A DNA stretch of 49,252 bases from Aureococcus anophagefferens (taxonomy: Eukaryota; Sar; Pelagophyceae; Pelagomonadales; Pelagomonadaceae). Positions 9,389 to 20,400 of the stretch are shown here, piece after piece. The position numbers were made by a program, and so were the translations under genes. The stretch spans positions 258,357 to 307,608 of the forward strand of contig NW_008705569.1 of the NCBI RefSeq assembly GCF_000186865.1, written 5' to 3'. How positions within the stretch are numbered: position 1 is the first letter of the stretch; every line of letters begins with the position of its first letter. The notes under the pieces are model-generated. The model made no database searches. It saw only the letters and a program-made list of their open reading frames with translations, and was not told the DNA's origin.

Positions 9389-11357
9389 ATGGCCCGCTCG
9401 GGGAGAGTCTGGCTCGCCGCGTGCGCCGTCGTCGCCGTCGCGCAGCCGCTCGCGTTCCGGTCGACGGCGGCGCGCGAGAGCGCCTCGGAGCGCGTCGAGA
9501 TCGAGCGGCTCCCGGCGGCCGAGGTCAGCGGCGCGCGGCTCCTGACCGAGTTCGTGCTCCGCGACGTGCCCGTGGTCCTCACGGGCGCCGTGGCGCCGGC
9601 GACGCTCGCGGCGCTCGCGGCGAAGCCCCGGGGCTGGGACCCGGGCCGGACGCCGGCCTGGTTCGGCGACGTCCTGGGGTCGCTGGCCGCCGCGGCGGAC
9701 GGGGCCGCGTCGTTCCGCAACGAGTCCACCCGGAGGACGGGCGACCGCTGGGGCTGCCGGGGCAGCGCGAAGCAGTGCCAGGTGGCCTGGTGGCACGCGG
9801 GGACCGTGCCGGACCGGGGCCGCGCGGGCGAGGGCGCGACGGTGCACACGGACGCGGTCTGCGCGCCCGCGTGGGCGCTGCAGGTCGCGGGATCGAAGCG
9901 GTGGACCTTCGCGAAGCGCACGCCGGCGGAGCGCGGCGTGCCCCTGGGCGACGAATTCTTTAGCGACGTGGTTTATACAACAGACATGGCGCCCGGCGAG
10001 CTCATGGTCTTCTACAACGGCTGGCACCCGCGCGCGAATCGACCGCCGGTTCGGGACGTCCCGACCAAACTTTGAAATTCTCGAGCTCGGTCACATCGAC
10101 GTCGATTCGGCTGATGTTTGGACGGATCGATGTCTCTCGTCGAGTTCTCGAAGCAGAGCCGAAGGGCTTGCGTCGAACCATTCGACTACGCGCGCGGTGA
10201 AGTCGGGTTGGAGATTCGAGTCGCGCGCAGGCTGGCACCCGCACGCGACGGAGAACCACTTGGGCGCGCCGTACACGGCGTCGGTGCACGGCGTCCTCGA
10301 CTTCCCGGACCTGGGGCGGCGGCTCTGGGGCCCGGAGGCCGTCGGCTTCAAGAGCCTGGGCGACCCCTTCGCGACGCCGAGCACTAGGCTCCTCGCCTTC
10401 TGCCCGGACGTGCGGCGCTTCGGCGGCTTCGAGCGGCGCGAGGCGCCCGCGCGCGCGTGCGCGGCCGCGGCGTCGGGCCGGCCGGGCAGCGGCGGCGTCG
10501 CGCTCGAGGCCTGGGACGCGCGCTCGCCCGTCGCCCACGTCGACGTGGGCTACATGGCCGCGCCGGCGCTCGGCGACGTCGACGGCGACGGCGACCTCGA
10601 CCTCGCGGTCGGCGACGGCGCGGGCCGCGTCTCCGTCTACGTCGCCGACGGCGGCGCCTTCGTCGCCCGCGGCGCCGTCGCCGGCGCGGACGCCCTCGCG
10701 GCGCCGGCGCTCGGCGACCTCACTGGCGACGGCGCGGCGGAGCTCGTCGTCGGCGGCTACGACGGGGCGCTGCGCTTCTTCGACGGCGCCCTCGAGCCGC
10801 TGCGGCCGCCGCTGCGCCTGCCCGGCGTCCACCGCGCGGCGCCGCTCCTCCTGGACGTCGACGGCGACGGCGACCTCGACCTCGTCGTCGGCGCGGAGGA
10901 CGAGGCGTTCCGCTGCGTGCCGAATTTGGGCAACGCGACGGCGCCGGCCTTCGCCGCCGCGGACGCCTTCGTCCTGGCGACGCCCTGGGGCGGCCGGGGC
11001 AACACCTGCGCCGTGGCGCGGCTCGCCGCGGGGTCCGTCGCCGGCCAAAACGTCGTCCTCGTCGGCGACGGCCACACGTTCCAGCTGCGGCCCGCGGCGC
11101 TCCGGGGCGCCGCGCTCGTCGACGCGGACCTGCGGCCGTCGCCCCTCGCGGCCGTCCGCGACGTCGAGGCCATCAGCGACCAGGCCCTGCTGGAGGTCGG
11201 CGGCTACCCGGCGCCGGCGCTCGGCGACGTCACCGGCGACGGCGTCGCCGACCTCCTCGTCGGCGAGCACTACGGCACGGTCCTCTTCTTCGACGGCGCG
11301 AGCCCCGTCCTGTCGCCTCCCGGCGGGGGCGGGGACGACGACGACGACGACGCATAA
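9389..11357 (+). CDS. Secreted JmjC/cupin-8-like oxygenase fused to VCBS/FG-GAP repeats; split by diverged introner IE5
   Basis: Exons 9389-10019 and 10231-11357 encode 585 residues. A signal peptide (MARSGRVWLAACAVVAVAQP) leads into a JmjC-like cupin fold: the metal-binding HTD triad is at H153/D155, and the distal histidine lies in GWHPHATENH (about residues 211-220). The intron cuts inside the glycine codon before this distal motif, so splicing is required to rebuild the active site. After the cupin come four FG-GAP/VCBS-type repeats with calcium-loop motifs such as DVDGDGDLDL and DLTGDGAAEL, expected to form a beta-propeller. An acidic tail DDDDDDA ends the protein. JmjC-type cupins are Fe(II)/2-oxoglutarate hydroxylases; the substrate is unknown. 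Location in the secretory pathway or outside the cell is inferred from the signal peptide and the Ca-binding repeats. Confidence 0.8.
10028..10230 (-). mobile_element. Diverged introner IE5 (intron 10020-10230, GC-AG)
   Basis: The direct repeat gctggcaccc occurs at 10020-10029 and 10231-10240. The intron runs from the GC of the left copy to an AG at 10229-10230. Its body aligns by eye with IE4 read on the plus strand: agctcggtca, ttcggctga, tttggacg, ctctcg and tctcgaagc occur in the same order and spacing. The ends form an imperfect inverted repeat (gcgcgcgaatcg against cgagtcgcgcgc). It is therefore an older or subfamily copy, inserted opposite to the host gene's direction. Confidence 0.75.
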
Positions 11358-11367
11358 GGCGACGCTG

Positions 11368-12045
11368 TTAGAGGAGCAGCCGGCCGACGGACTTCCAGCC
11401 CGAGGGCGCGAGCTCGACGCGGATCGCCTTGATGCGCTCGCGGTGCCGCTTGACGTCGTCGCCGCTGCCCGGCCGGCTGACGGAGTGGTAGTCCACGAGG
11501 AACGGCGGGTCGGACGTGCCCGGCTTCGCGAGGAGGAACTCGACGTCGTCGGTCTGCGTTTTTCCGAAGGGCCCGGAGACCTCGAAGACCGCGCGGACGT
11601 AGCGGCCGTCGGCCTTGGCGCCCTTGTCGACGACCGCGGCCCCGGGCTGCGCCTCGATGGCCCGGACGAGCTCCGCGACGGCGGTCTCGACGGACTTGAC
11701 GTTCGTCGCCTTCATCTTGGAGAGCTCCGTGACGACGGCGCCCGAGTCCTCCGCCTGGTAGACCCAGGGCGGCACGTAGGCCTCCGTGCGCTCGAGCGAG
11801 CTCGTCGACAGGCAGCCGCGCTTGATGCCCTGCGGCGGGCACGTGTTGAGCTTGCCGCTCGCGCCCTCCTTGCGCAGCCCCAGCGGGCCCAAATCCATGG
11901 GCGTGCTGTCGTCGGCGGCGCTGCCGACGGCGGGCGCGCCGAGCGCGACGCCGGCGGCGAGCTTGGCGAAGGCGCGCCGCGTGGGCACCCGCAGCGCGTC
12001 GGCGGCCGCGGCGAGGCACAGCAGCGCGCGGAGGCGGCGGAGCAT
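11368..12045 (-). CDS. DUF1499 family protein with thylakoid-lumen (Tat-type) presequence
   Basis: A 225-residue protein. The N terminus has a first hydrophobic stretch (LRALLCLAAAADAL), then RRAFAKLAAGVALGAPAVGSA, a twin-arginine signal with an AxA-type cleavage site, as in thylakoid-lumen precursors of algae. The mature part, with YVRAVFEVSGPFGK, VEFLL and a C-terminal RSRP-like VSRPGSGDDVKRHRERIKAI, fits the DUF1499 family. That family is widespread in plastids and bacteria and has no settled biochemical function. I start at 12045 because the frame upstream is Arg-rich without conserved character. It is convergent with the JmjC/VCBS gene, with 10 bp between stops. Confidence 0.75.
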   Translation of the reverse strand: MLRRLRALLCLAAAADALRVPTRRAFAKLAAGVALGAPAVGSAADDSTPMDLGPLGLRKEGASGKLNTCPPQGIKRGCLSTSSLERTEAYVPPWVYQAEDSGAVVTELSKMKATNVKSVETAVAELVRAIEAQPGAAVVDKGAKADGRYVRAVFEVSGPFGKTQTDDVEFLLAKPGTSDPPFLVDYHSVSRPGSGDDVKRHRERIKAIRVELAPSGWKSVGRLLL

Positions 12046-12464
12046 GCTCTGTGATGGTGGCTGCTGACGGCGCGGCGCTTCAATCTCCACTGATCGATGC
12101 ATATGGGGCCCGTGGACGCCTCCGTGGGGCCTCCGTGGTCGCAGACGACGCGGGACGCGGCCGCCCAAGCGCACACGATCTCCTCGCGGAACACCAGCCG
12201 CTCGGGCAGCCCCTCAGATCAGCGATCCTGCGATCTCGGACATAACCGGCCGCTGGAAAGACACGATCTCGCGACCGGCGTCGACATAAGGGCTTTCCAC
12301 GACAACTGAGCTAGATTTCGATGCTATGAACATGTCCTGAACGGGGCAGCCGCATCGGACGCCGTCTATGCCCTCGTAATAAGTTCAACCTGAGCTGCTT
12401 GCAGATAAGAAGCCGCCTTGTGCGACGATGCCGCAACGAGCGCCTTAGCGCGCAATGCCATCGG
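12046..12464. other. Intergenic region, divergent promoters
   Basis: This 419-bp gap lies between the divergent DUF1499 and kinase-like genes. Sequence composition is nearer to 55-60% GC than the flanking genes. In-frame ATGs upstream of the kinase-like gene (for example 12399) leave its 5' end uncertain. No repeat or RNA gene is recognised. Confidence 0.45.
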
Positions 12465-13661
12465 ATGTGTCGCCTCGCGCGACACATCGCCCTCGCATCA
12501 CTCCTCACGATCACCGACTCCCTCGAAACAACAAAACACCTCGAGCGCCTCGACGCCTGGCTCACGAACGCCTCCGCTCCTCCCACCCACTGGCGCGTGC
12601 GCTCCCCCGACGACCTGGACAATCGCACGGACCAAGCCCTCTCAGGCGGCGCCCGGAAGGACGTCTGGCTTTCGCAGCTGCGCGACGGCCGACGCGTCGT
12701 CGTCAAGGCGCTCCGCCACGAAGGCGCGTTCGAATTCGGCGACCGCGCGAGCAACGTCGCCTACTTCGAGCTCCTCTTCCTCGAGGGCCTCCGGGGCGAG
12801 CCGGGCATACCGGAGCTGTTCGGCGCGTACGAGACGCCGCCGTTCGACGTCGCCCACAAACCTTTGGTGTGGGCGACGTCGAACGGCGGCGGCCGCGTGG
12901 CGACGGGGACGGGGACGCTCGACTCTCACAGCGGCAAGAAGAGCGAGATCAAGTACTCCGAGGTCTACGACGCGCGGGCGCGCGACGCGCCCCTCGACCT
13001 CGCGCGGGCGTGGCTGCGGTGCTTTCGGAGCTTCGGCGAACGGGGCGGCTTCGTCTTGACGGATTTCAAGCCGGAGCAGTTCACGCTCGACGCGAACGGC
13101 GACATCTACCTCGTCGACGGCCCGGCGCCGAACTCCGGGCCGATCGCCGCGCTCGCGCGCCGCCACTTCACGAAAAAGACGTGGCACCTGGAGCAGGCCG
13201 ACAAACTCGAAAGGGCGCGGATCTACGTCGAGGGCATCGGCATGCAGCGGCCCAACAAGCCCGAACTCCAGCCGGGCGCCGCGCGGCCCTGCCCGAGCGA
13301 CGACGCGGGCGCGGCCGTCTGCGCGCTGCGCACGAACCCTGAGCACAACGGGTGCAGCCTCCACCTCCTCGACAAGGGCTCGCCAACGTGCGGCGAACGG
13401 TGGCTGAGCGGCCCGGAGGTGTCGGACTGCGTCGACGGCGCCTGCGCGCCCTTCGACTGGCGCGTCCACGTCTACGACGCGGCCGCGCGGGAGTGGATCC
13501 TGCCGCACATCATCGCGGTCGCGGAAGACCGGGCCGCGGCCGCGCGGCTCGAGCGGCTCCTGCCGCGGATGATGAGCGAAGACCCGCGCGTCCGGCCGTC
13601 GTTCTCCGCGCTGCTCCGGGAGCTGGGCCAAGGAGGCATTTCGAAGAGGCGTGGCGGCTAG
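12465..13661 (+). CDS. FAM69/DIPK-like secretory-pathway protein kinase
   Basis: A 398-residue protein from the ATG at 12465; an in-frame ATG at 12399 would add 22 residues. The start MCRLARHIALASLLTITDS could be a signal peptide or anchor. Kinase-like landmarks follow in order: the glycine loop region GARKDVWLSQL, a VAVK-like lysine in RVVVKALRH, a catalytic-loop equivalent FVLTDFKPEQFTL (the D and K of HRDxxxxN are kept while the Arg is lost), and YLVDGP in the place of DFG. The protein is rich in cysteines near the middle and end (CPSDDAGAAVC, CVDGACAPFDW), typical of the lumenal FAM69/DIPK family. Whether it is catalytically active cannot be told; the Asp residues are present. Confidence 0.65.
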   Translation: MCRLARHIALASLLTITDSLETTKHLERLDAWLTNASAPPTHWRVRSPDDLDNRTDQALSGGARKDVWLSQLRDGRRVVVKALRHEGAFEFGDRASNVAYFELLFLEGLRGEPGIPELFGAYETPPFDVAHKPLVWATSNGGGRVATGTGTLDSHSGKKSEIKYSEVYDARARDAPLDLARAWLRCFRSFGERGGFVLTDFKPEQFTLDANGDIYLVDGPAPNSGPIAALARRHFTKKTWHLEQADKLERARIYVEGIGMQRPNKPELQPGAARPCPSDDAGAAVCALRTNPEHNGCSLHLLDKGSPTCGERWLSGPEVSDCVDGACAPFDWRVHVYDAAAREWILPHIIAVAEDRAAAARLERLLPRMMSEDPRVRPSFSALLRELGQGGISKRRGG

Positions 13662-13815
13662 GCAGGCCTAGCGCGCTAGCGAGAGAGGTGCCACCGGGCT
13701 GAAAGGAATTTAAACAAAAGAGCTCCCGAGTAACCGGGAGGAGGAAGCCATCGTTGGCGGCGGGTCCGAGCGCGCAAACAAGTCTTGGGTCGCGTTGTCG
13801 GTAGGAGCGAGGGCG

Positions 13816-14094
13816 TCATCGCGGCCGAGGTCCGGGCCGCGGTTCGATCCGCCGCGTCCGGTGCCAGCAGTAGAGCCGCCGCACGGCCTGGTCCAGGAAC
13901 AGGATCGCGCGCTTATCCAGCGCGGCGGCGACGCAGAGGAGGAGTGCGAAACTCAGCACCAGCGCCGCGTCGCCGAGGTGCTGGAGCGGCGGCGCCGCGT
14001 CGCGGAACGCGGGAGATTCGTCGCGCGCCGTCGAATCGGCGCGCGCGCCGTCCGGGAGCGGCGCCGCCGCCTCGAGTTTCGGTCGTTCTTCCAT
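13816..14094 (-). CDS. Possible small membrane protein
   Basis: A 92-residue open frame with a Pro/Ala/Asp-rich N half, one clear hydrophobic segment (DAALVLSFALLLCVAAAL, about residues 42-59) and a basic tail rich in Arg (RRLYCWHRTRRIEPRPGP). Topology would be N-out, C-in by the positive-inside rule. I do not recognise a family, and a frame this short in GC-rich DNA may be fortuitous. The preceding gap (13662-13815) holds nothing I can name. Confidence 0.35.
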   Translation of the reverse strand: MEERPKLEAAAPLPDGARADSTARDESPAFRDAAPPLQHLGDAALVLSFALLLCVAAALDKRAILFLDQAVRRLYCWHRTRRIEPRPGPRPR

Positions 14095-14105
14095 GGATGG
14101 GCCCG

Positions 14106-14258
14106 CTAAAGGCTGGGTTCCTGGAGATAGATCATGGTGAGCAGGCCAGCGATGGCTGTCATCGCGAGCACAGCGTGGTCAATCAACTCGTTTTCGCGTT
14201 TCTCGGTCAGATCGTCGCTCTGCTTACGCTCGCGCGTCATGATCTCGGCGGACATCAT
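14106..14258 (-). CDS. Possible micro-membrane protein (50 aa)
   Basis: A 50-residue frame starting at 14258: MMSAEIMTRERKQSDDL, a charged helix, then a hydrophobic segment (HAVLAMTAIAGLLTMIYL) near the C terminus. This pattern of tail-anchored micro-proteins is plausible, and the codon use is less GC-extreme than the neighbours. It ends 11 bp upstream of the 92-residue frame, so the two could be parts of one transcript. The evidence is limited to composition. The stretch 14259-14434 holds no recognised gene. Confidence 0.35.
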   Translation of the reverse strand: MMSAEIMTRERKQSDDLTEKRENELIDHAVLAMTAIAGLLTMIYLQEPSL

Positions 14259-14434
14259 GGTGGCGGAGCTGAGAAGCGTCCTGGTGCGATGCAGTCAGCG
14301 TGTGCGCGCGTGTCAAGGTTCGGATGCGGAAGCAGTGGAGAATCTGAATGCGTCTTGTCATCGACGCTGCAAGTTGCCGGAAACAGCCGACTCATGACCT
14401 CAAGTGTAGAAGATGCCGCGCGCAGGGAGAAAAA

Positions 14435-17400
14435 TTAGCGCTTCTTCAGGAGCGCCAGCGCGACGAGGCCGATGGCCCCGACGGCCGCGGAGCCCGCGGC
14501 GAGCACCGCGGACGGGACCGCGGCCTTCTTCCGGCGCGCGGACGCGGTGAGCTTGAGCGCGGCCTGGCCGCTGGACCGCGCGAAGGTGACGGCGTCGCTC
14601 AGGCCCTGGTCGTCGACGAGCACGATGACGTCGCCGTCGTCGTCGGCGTACTCGAGGCAGAGGGTCGCCGCGTCGGCCTCGAGGCGCGCGGCGACGGCGG
14701 CGAGGAGCGATTCGAAGCGCTCGTCGGACGCCTGGATGCGGTGCGTCCGGCCCGCGGCGTCGGCGACCTTGAAGACGAACTGGGACTCGAAGGCGCCCAG
14801 GGCGCGCACGTCCGACGCCGTCGACGCCTCGTCGTCCTCGCGGACCGCGCGGAGCGCCGCGCGCGCGGGCCCGCCGCGCGGCAGCGAGCCCGCGACGGAC
14901 GACGCCTCGGACGACGCGTCGTCGAAGTTCTGCGTCATCAGCGTGGACCAGCCCTCGTCGTCGCCGTCGCCCATCGTCGCGTAGACGACCTCCATGACGT
15001 CGACGACGCCCACGAGCCGAGTCCCGTCGACGACCGGTAAATGGAGGTACTTGTTGTCGTGCATCATGTGCAGCGCGTCGAGCAGCGTCGCGTCCAAGGA
15101 GATCGTGTCCGGGTTCGGCGTCATCGCGGCCGCAAGCGGCGTCGCCGCGGCGTCGAGCCGCTTCGCGGCGACGCGATTCAGCACGTCCTTGGGCGTCAGG
15201 ATGCCCGCGAGCCCGCCGCCGGCCGTCGCGAGCACGGCGCGCCGCGTCGACGCGATGGTCTTCGCCGCGTCGAGCACGGAGCTCGTCTCGCTCACGAGGC
15301 AGTCCGTCCGGCCCCGGCCCAGGACGGCGCGGAGCGTCTTCGCCGACGACCCCGTTAAAGACGCCATCAAAGGCCCGACGAGCTTCGCGAGGCGCTTCTT
15401 GTGCCCCGACGCGGCGAGCTGCCGCAGCATGGCCTCGGCGAGCCCCGCGTCGCCGCCGTCCTTGGCCAGGCCCTCGAGCTTCTCGATCTTCTCGATGGCC
15501 TCGTAGAGGCAGCGGTGGATGCTGAGCACGCCGACGACGGCGCCGCCCTCCCCGAGCACGGGCAGGTGCCGGAAGCGGTTCGCGACCATGAGCTTCAGGG
15601 CCTCGACGGCGCTGTCGGCGCCGCGGACGCACGTGGGGCCCCGCGTCATCACGCGGTCGACGGGCGTCGCCGACAGGTCGAGCTCGCGCGCGACGGCCTT
15701 GCGCGCGACGTCGTTGTCCGTGACGATGCCCGCGAGGGCGCCCGCGGCGGACGTCAGGAGGGCGCAGTCCGTGCGCCTCGCCGCCATGGCCTCGCAGACG
15801 TCCGCGATGGGCGTCGACGCGTCGAGCACGACGGGCTGCTCGGGCCGCAGCTTCGCGACGGGCCGGCCCTCGCGGGGCTTCTCGGCCTTCTTCGGCTTCC
15901 GCAGGGACCCCGCGCGGGACGAGCTGCCCTGCTTCGACGCCGCGTCGGACGACGCGTCGTCGTCGAGCGTCATCAGCGTCGACCAGCCCTCGTCGTCGCC
16001 GTCGCCCATCGTCGCGTAGACGACCTCCATGACGTCGACGACGCCGACGACGGCGTCGCCGTCGACGACCGGCAGGTGCAGATACTTGTTGTCGTGCATC
16101 ATGTGGAGCGCCTCCAGCAGCGTCGCGTCGAGGGCGATCGTGTCCGGGTTCGGCGTCATGACGGCCGCGAGCGGCGTCGACGTCGCCGCGTCCCTGGCGA
16201 CGACGCGGTTCAGCACGTCCTTGGGCGTCAGGATGCCCGCGAGCCCCCCGTCGGCCGTGGCGAGGACGGCGCGGCGCGTCGACGCGATGGTCCGCGCCGC
16301 GTCGCGCACGGACGCGGCCGCGTCCACGAGGCAGTCCGTCCGCCCGTCGTCGAGCACGGACCGGAGCGTCTTCGCCGACGACCCGGCGAGCGACTCCATC
16401 AAAGGCCCCACGAGCTTCGCGAGCTGCTTCGGGTTCGCGCCCTTGCGCTTCGCGAGCGCCCTGAGCATCGACTCGGCGACGTCCGACCCCTTGGCCGACG
16501 CCTCGAGCTTCTCGATCTTCTCGATGGCCTCGTAGAGGCAGCGGTGGATGTTGAGCACGCCGACGATGGCGCCCGTGTCGCCGAGCACGGGCAGGTGCCG
16601 GAAGTGGTTCGACACCATCGAGCGGAGCGCGTCGATGGCGCCGTCGCCGGCGCGGACGCACGTCGGGCCCCGCGTCATGATGCGCTCCACGGGCGTCGCC
16701 GCGAGGTCGAGCCCCTCGGCGACGGCCTTGCGGGCGACGTCGTTGTCCGTGACGATGCCCGCGAGCGTGCCGACCGCGGACGTGAGCAGCGCGCAGTCCG
16801 TCCGCTTCGCGGCCATGGCCTTGCAGACGTCGGATATGGCCGTCGACGCCTCGAGCACGACGGGCGCCTCGGGCCGCAGCTTCTCCACGGAGCGGCCGCC
16901 GGAGGCGCTCGGGACGCTCGCCGACGTCTTCGCGACGGACCCGCGATCGGACGCGTCGTCGCCGAAGTCCTCGGACATCAATGTCGACCACCCCTCGTCG
17001 TCGCCGTCGCCCATCGTCGCGTAGACGACCTCCATGACGTCGACGACGCCGACGACGGCGTCGCCGTCGACCACCGGTAGGTGCAGATACTTGTTGTCGT
17101 GCATCATGTGCAGCGCGTCCAGCAGCGTCGCGTCCAAAGAGATCGTGTCCGGGTTCGGCGTCATCACGGCCGCGAGCGGCGTCGCCGCGGGGTCGAGGCG
17201 CTTCGCGACGACGCGGTTCAGCACGTCCTTGGGCGTCAGGATGCCCGCGAGCCCGCCGTCGGCGGTCGCGAGGACGGCCCGGCGCGTCGCGGCGATCGTC
17301 GCCGCGGCGTCGGACACGAAGTAAAAGTCCGCGTCCAGGAGGCAGTCCGTCCGCCCGTCCTCGAGGACGGCCCGCAGGGTCTTTGCCGTCGACCCGGCGA

Positions 17401-20400
17401 GCGACTCCATGAGCGGCCCCACGAGCTTGGCCAGGTGCTTCTTCGAGCCGCCGGCCTTGGCGAGCTGCGCGATCATGGCCTCGGCGAGCCCCGCGTCGCC
17501 GCCGTCGCCGGCGAGGCGCTCGAGCGTCTCGATCTTCGTGATGGCCTCGTAGAGGCACTTTTGCATGTTGAGCACGCCGACGATGGCGCCCGACTCGCCG
17601 AGCACGGGCAGGTGCCGGAAGTGGTTCGACACCATGAGGCGGAGCGCCTCGAGCGCGGCGTCGCCGCTCCGGACGCACGTCGGCCGCGCGGTCATGACCG
17701 CCGACGCCGGCGTCGCGTCGCAGTCGAGGCCCGCGGCGACGGCCTTGCGGGCGACGTCGTTGTCCGTGACGATGCCCGCGAGGCCGCCGTCCGAATCTGT
17801 GAGCAGCGCGCAGTCCGTGCGCTTCGACGCCATGGCGTCGCAGACGGCCGCGAGGGGCGCCGACGCCTCGAGCACGACGGGCGCCTCGGGCCGCAGCTTC
17901 TCCACGGTCTTGCCGCCCGTGATGGGCCTCGGCGCCGCGGGCGCCGCGACGACGCGCTTCTGCTTCGCGACGGCGGCCGCGGCCGCGACCGGCGGCGCGG
18001 TGCCCCCGGGCGAGTTCCCCCGCGTCGCCAGCGGCGGCCGCCGGCCCAGGCCGGCGAGGGGCCGCGGCGCGCTGAGGTCCGGGCCCCGCGCGTCCGCCGA
18101 AACGACGCGCGGCCGCGGCGGCGCCGCGTCCGCGGAGTTTTCCGGCGGCTTCGGAAAAGAATTGGACCGCTTCCTGCGCCGGTCCGCCTTCTTCTCCCAC
18201 TTGACGACGTCGGCCTGGGCCGCGCCGGCGGACCGCCAGTCCGCGGCGGCGACGGCGGCGGCCCGCGCGGCGCGCGCCGCGACGATCATGGGCTCCGGGT
18301 CCGCGTCCAGTTCCTCGAGCTGCTTCTCGAGGTCGCCGAGCGCCGCCTCGAGCCCGGCGCAGGCGGCGAAGTCGCGGTCGCCGAGCTTCCCCTCCAACGA
18401 ACTCCGCGTCGCCGCGATCTTCTCGACGACCGCGTCGCGCGACGCGCCGTCGTCGAGCGGCTCCGGGTGCGCGTCGCATAAAGCCTTCAGCCGCGCGACC
18501 TCGGGCTCCAATGTGGAGCACGTCGCGAAGTCGCGCTTCTCTAAAGCCGCGTCCAGCGCCGCCCGTTTCCCCTCCCACGCGGCCGCGAGGTCCCGCGCCG
18601 ACGGGCACGTGCGCAGCGTCGCGTCCCGCGCGCGCGCCGCGCGCCGCGAGAGGCTCTCGAGGTCCGCGAGCTTGGCCGCGTCGCGGCTCCGGTGCGACAA
18701 TTCCAAATCCGCCGCCGCGGCCTCCACGGCCAGCGCGGCCGCGAGCCGCCGGCTCTTGTCGCCGCGCCAGCCGCGGTCGACCGCGCCCGCCAACGCGTCG
18801 ACCCGGGCCTGGAGCGCCCGCGCGGCGCCGAAGTCGCGCGCCGCGACGGCCGCGTCGAGCGCGGACCGCTCGCCCTCGAGGCGCCCCGCGACCGTCGCCG
18901 CGCTCAGGGGCGGCGCCGCGAAGCCGCCGGCGACGGCCGCCGCGAAGGCCTCGACGGAGACCGTCGTCGGCGCCGCGGCGAGCACGAAGCGCCGCGGCAC
19001 GCACGCGCGGTACGCGGCCTGGAGCATCGTCGCCTTGAGAGTCACGGTGGCCTCGTCGGCGGCCAATTTCGTGAGGCGGAACTTGGCCGCGGACAGCGAC
19101 GCGGACCGCCGCCGGACGTGCTTCTGGAAGACCGTCGCGGCGCCGGATTTCCGCTCGATCGCCTTTCGGCGGAAGCGGCGGAACGCGACGACGCCCCGGA
19201 CGCGCGCCGCGACCAACACGGCCGCGGTCCGTTGTTCTACAAACGAGCGCCGCGCCGCGCGCGCGCGCGAAAACGCCGCGACGCGCACGGCCGCCGCCGC
19301 GCGCCGCGCCGCGAGCGCCGCCTCGAGCGCGTCGAAGCACGCGTGGCGTAAAAAGACCTTCGACGCGCCCAGCGCCAACGAGCCCTTCCCGAGATCGAGA
19401 TCCGCGGACAGCAGCGCGGCGACCAGCGCCTCCGCGTCGTCGCGGTGGCGCTCGACGGCCGCGAAGGAGTCGCCCTCGCCCGCGTCGTCCTCGAAGAGGC
19501 TCGGCCCGTCGTCGACGGCGGCGGCCGGCGAAAACCGCGGCCCGCCGAGGCACTTGTAGGCCGCGACGAAGGCGCCGTGGGGCAGCCGCACGGCGTAGCC
19601 CGCGCGCGCGACGCGGACGGCTTCTAGAACTCCGCAATACCGCAGCTGTTCCACGAGCCGCGGCCGGTCCAGCGCGTCGGCGCCGTTGTCGTCGTTCGGT
19701 TTGAGACACCGTATGAAGTGCGGCGTCGTCGCGTCGACGTCGCGGGAAAGTTCGGCTAAAGAAGCGCGGAACCGCGCGGCGACGGTCGTGATCTCGAGCC
19801 GCGTCGACGCGCGCTTCCGCGCGGGCGTCTTCAGCGGCGACGGCGCGACGGACGCGTCGAAGCCGCGGAGCGCGGCGTCGACGAGGTAGCAGCACTTGGG
19901 CGGCAGCAGCGCCGCGACGTCGCCGGGCACCGCGTCCATGTTTTTGGCGACGAGAAGCCCGGCGCCGTAGGTCACCGTGCCCGCGTAGTGGGCGACGGCG
20001 AAGGCCCCGTCGCGCTCCTGGGCCGTGGAGCACGCGAAGGACGGGCTCGCGCCGCACGCGCCCTTCAATTTCCGCGCCAAGAGCGCGGGCGCGCGGTCGT
20101 CGTCGTCGTCGTCCTCGGCGTCGCCGCGCTGCTTCGACACGCGCGCTTGCAATAAGCATTCGTCGTCGAGCGTCGCCAGCAGGCTCTTCTTGCCGCCGTC
20201 GATGAGCGAGAGGACGGCCTCGTTCGACGCGAAGGCGAAATCCGCGGGGTCCCAGGCGATCTTCTCCCGCGCGTACTCGGCCATCTCCGACTCGAAGACG
20301 AAGTCCGTGAAGTGGCGCTGGAGCCGCTCGTTCGTGTAGTTGATGAGGAGTTGCTCCAAAGAGTTGAGCGGCCCCTCGTAGGCCTCGAAGCCGAAGATGT

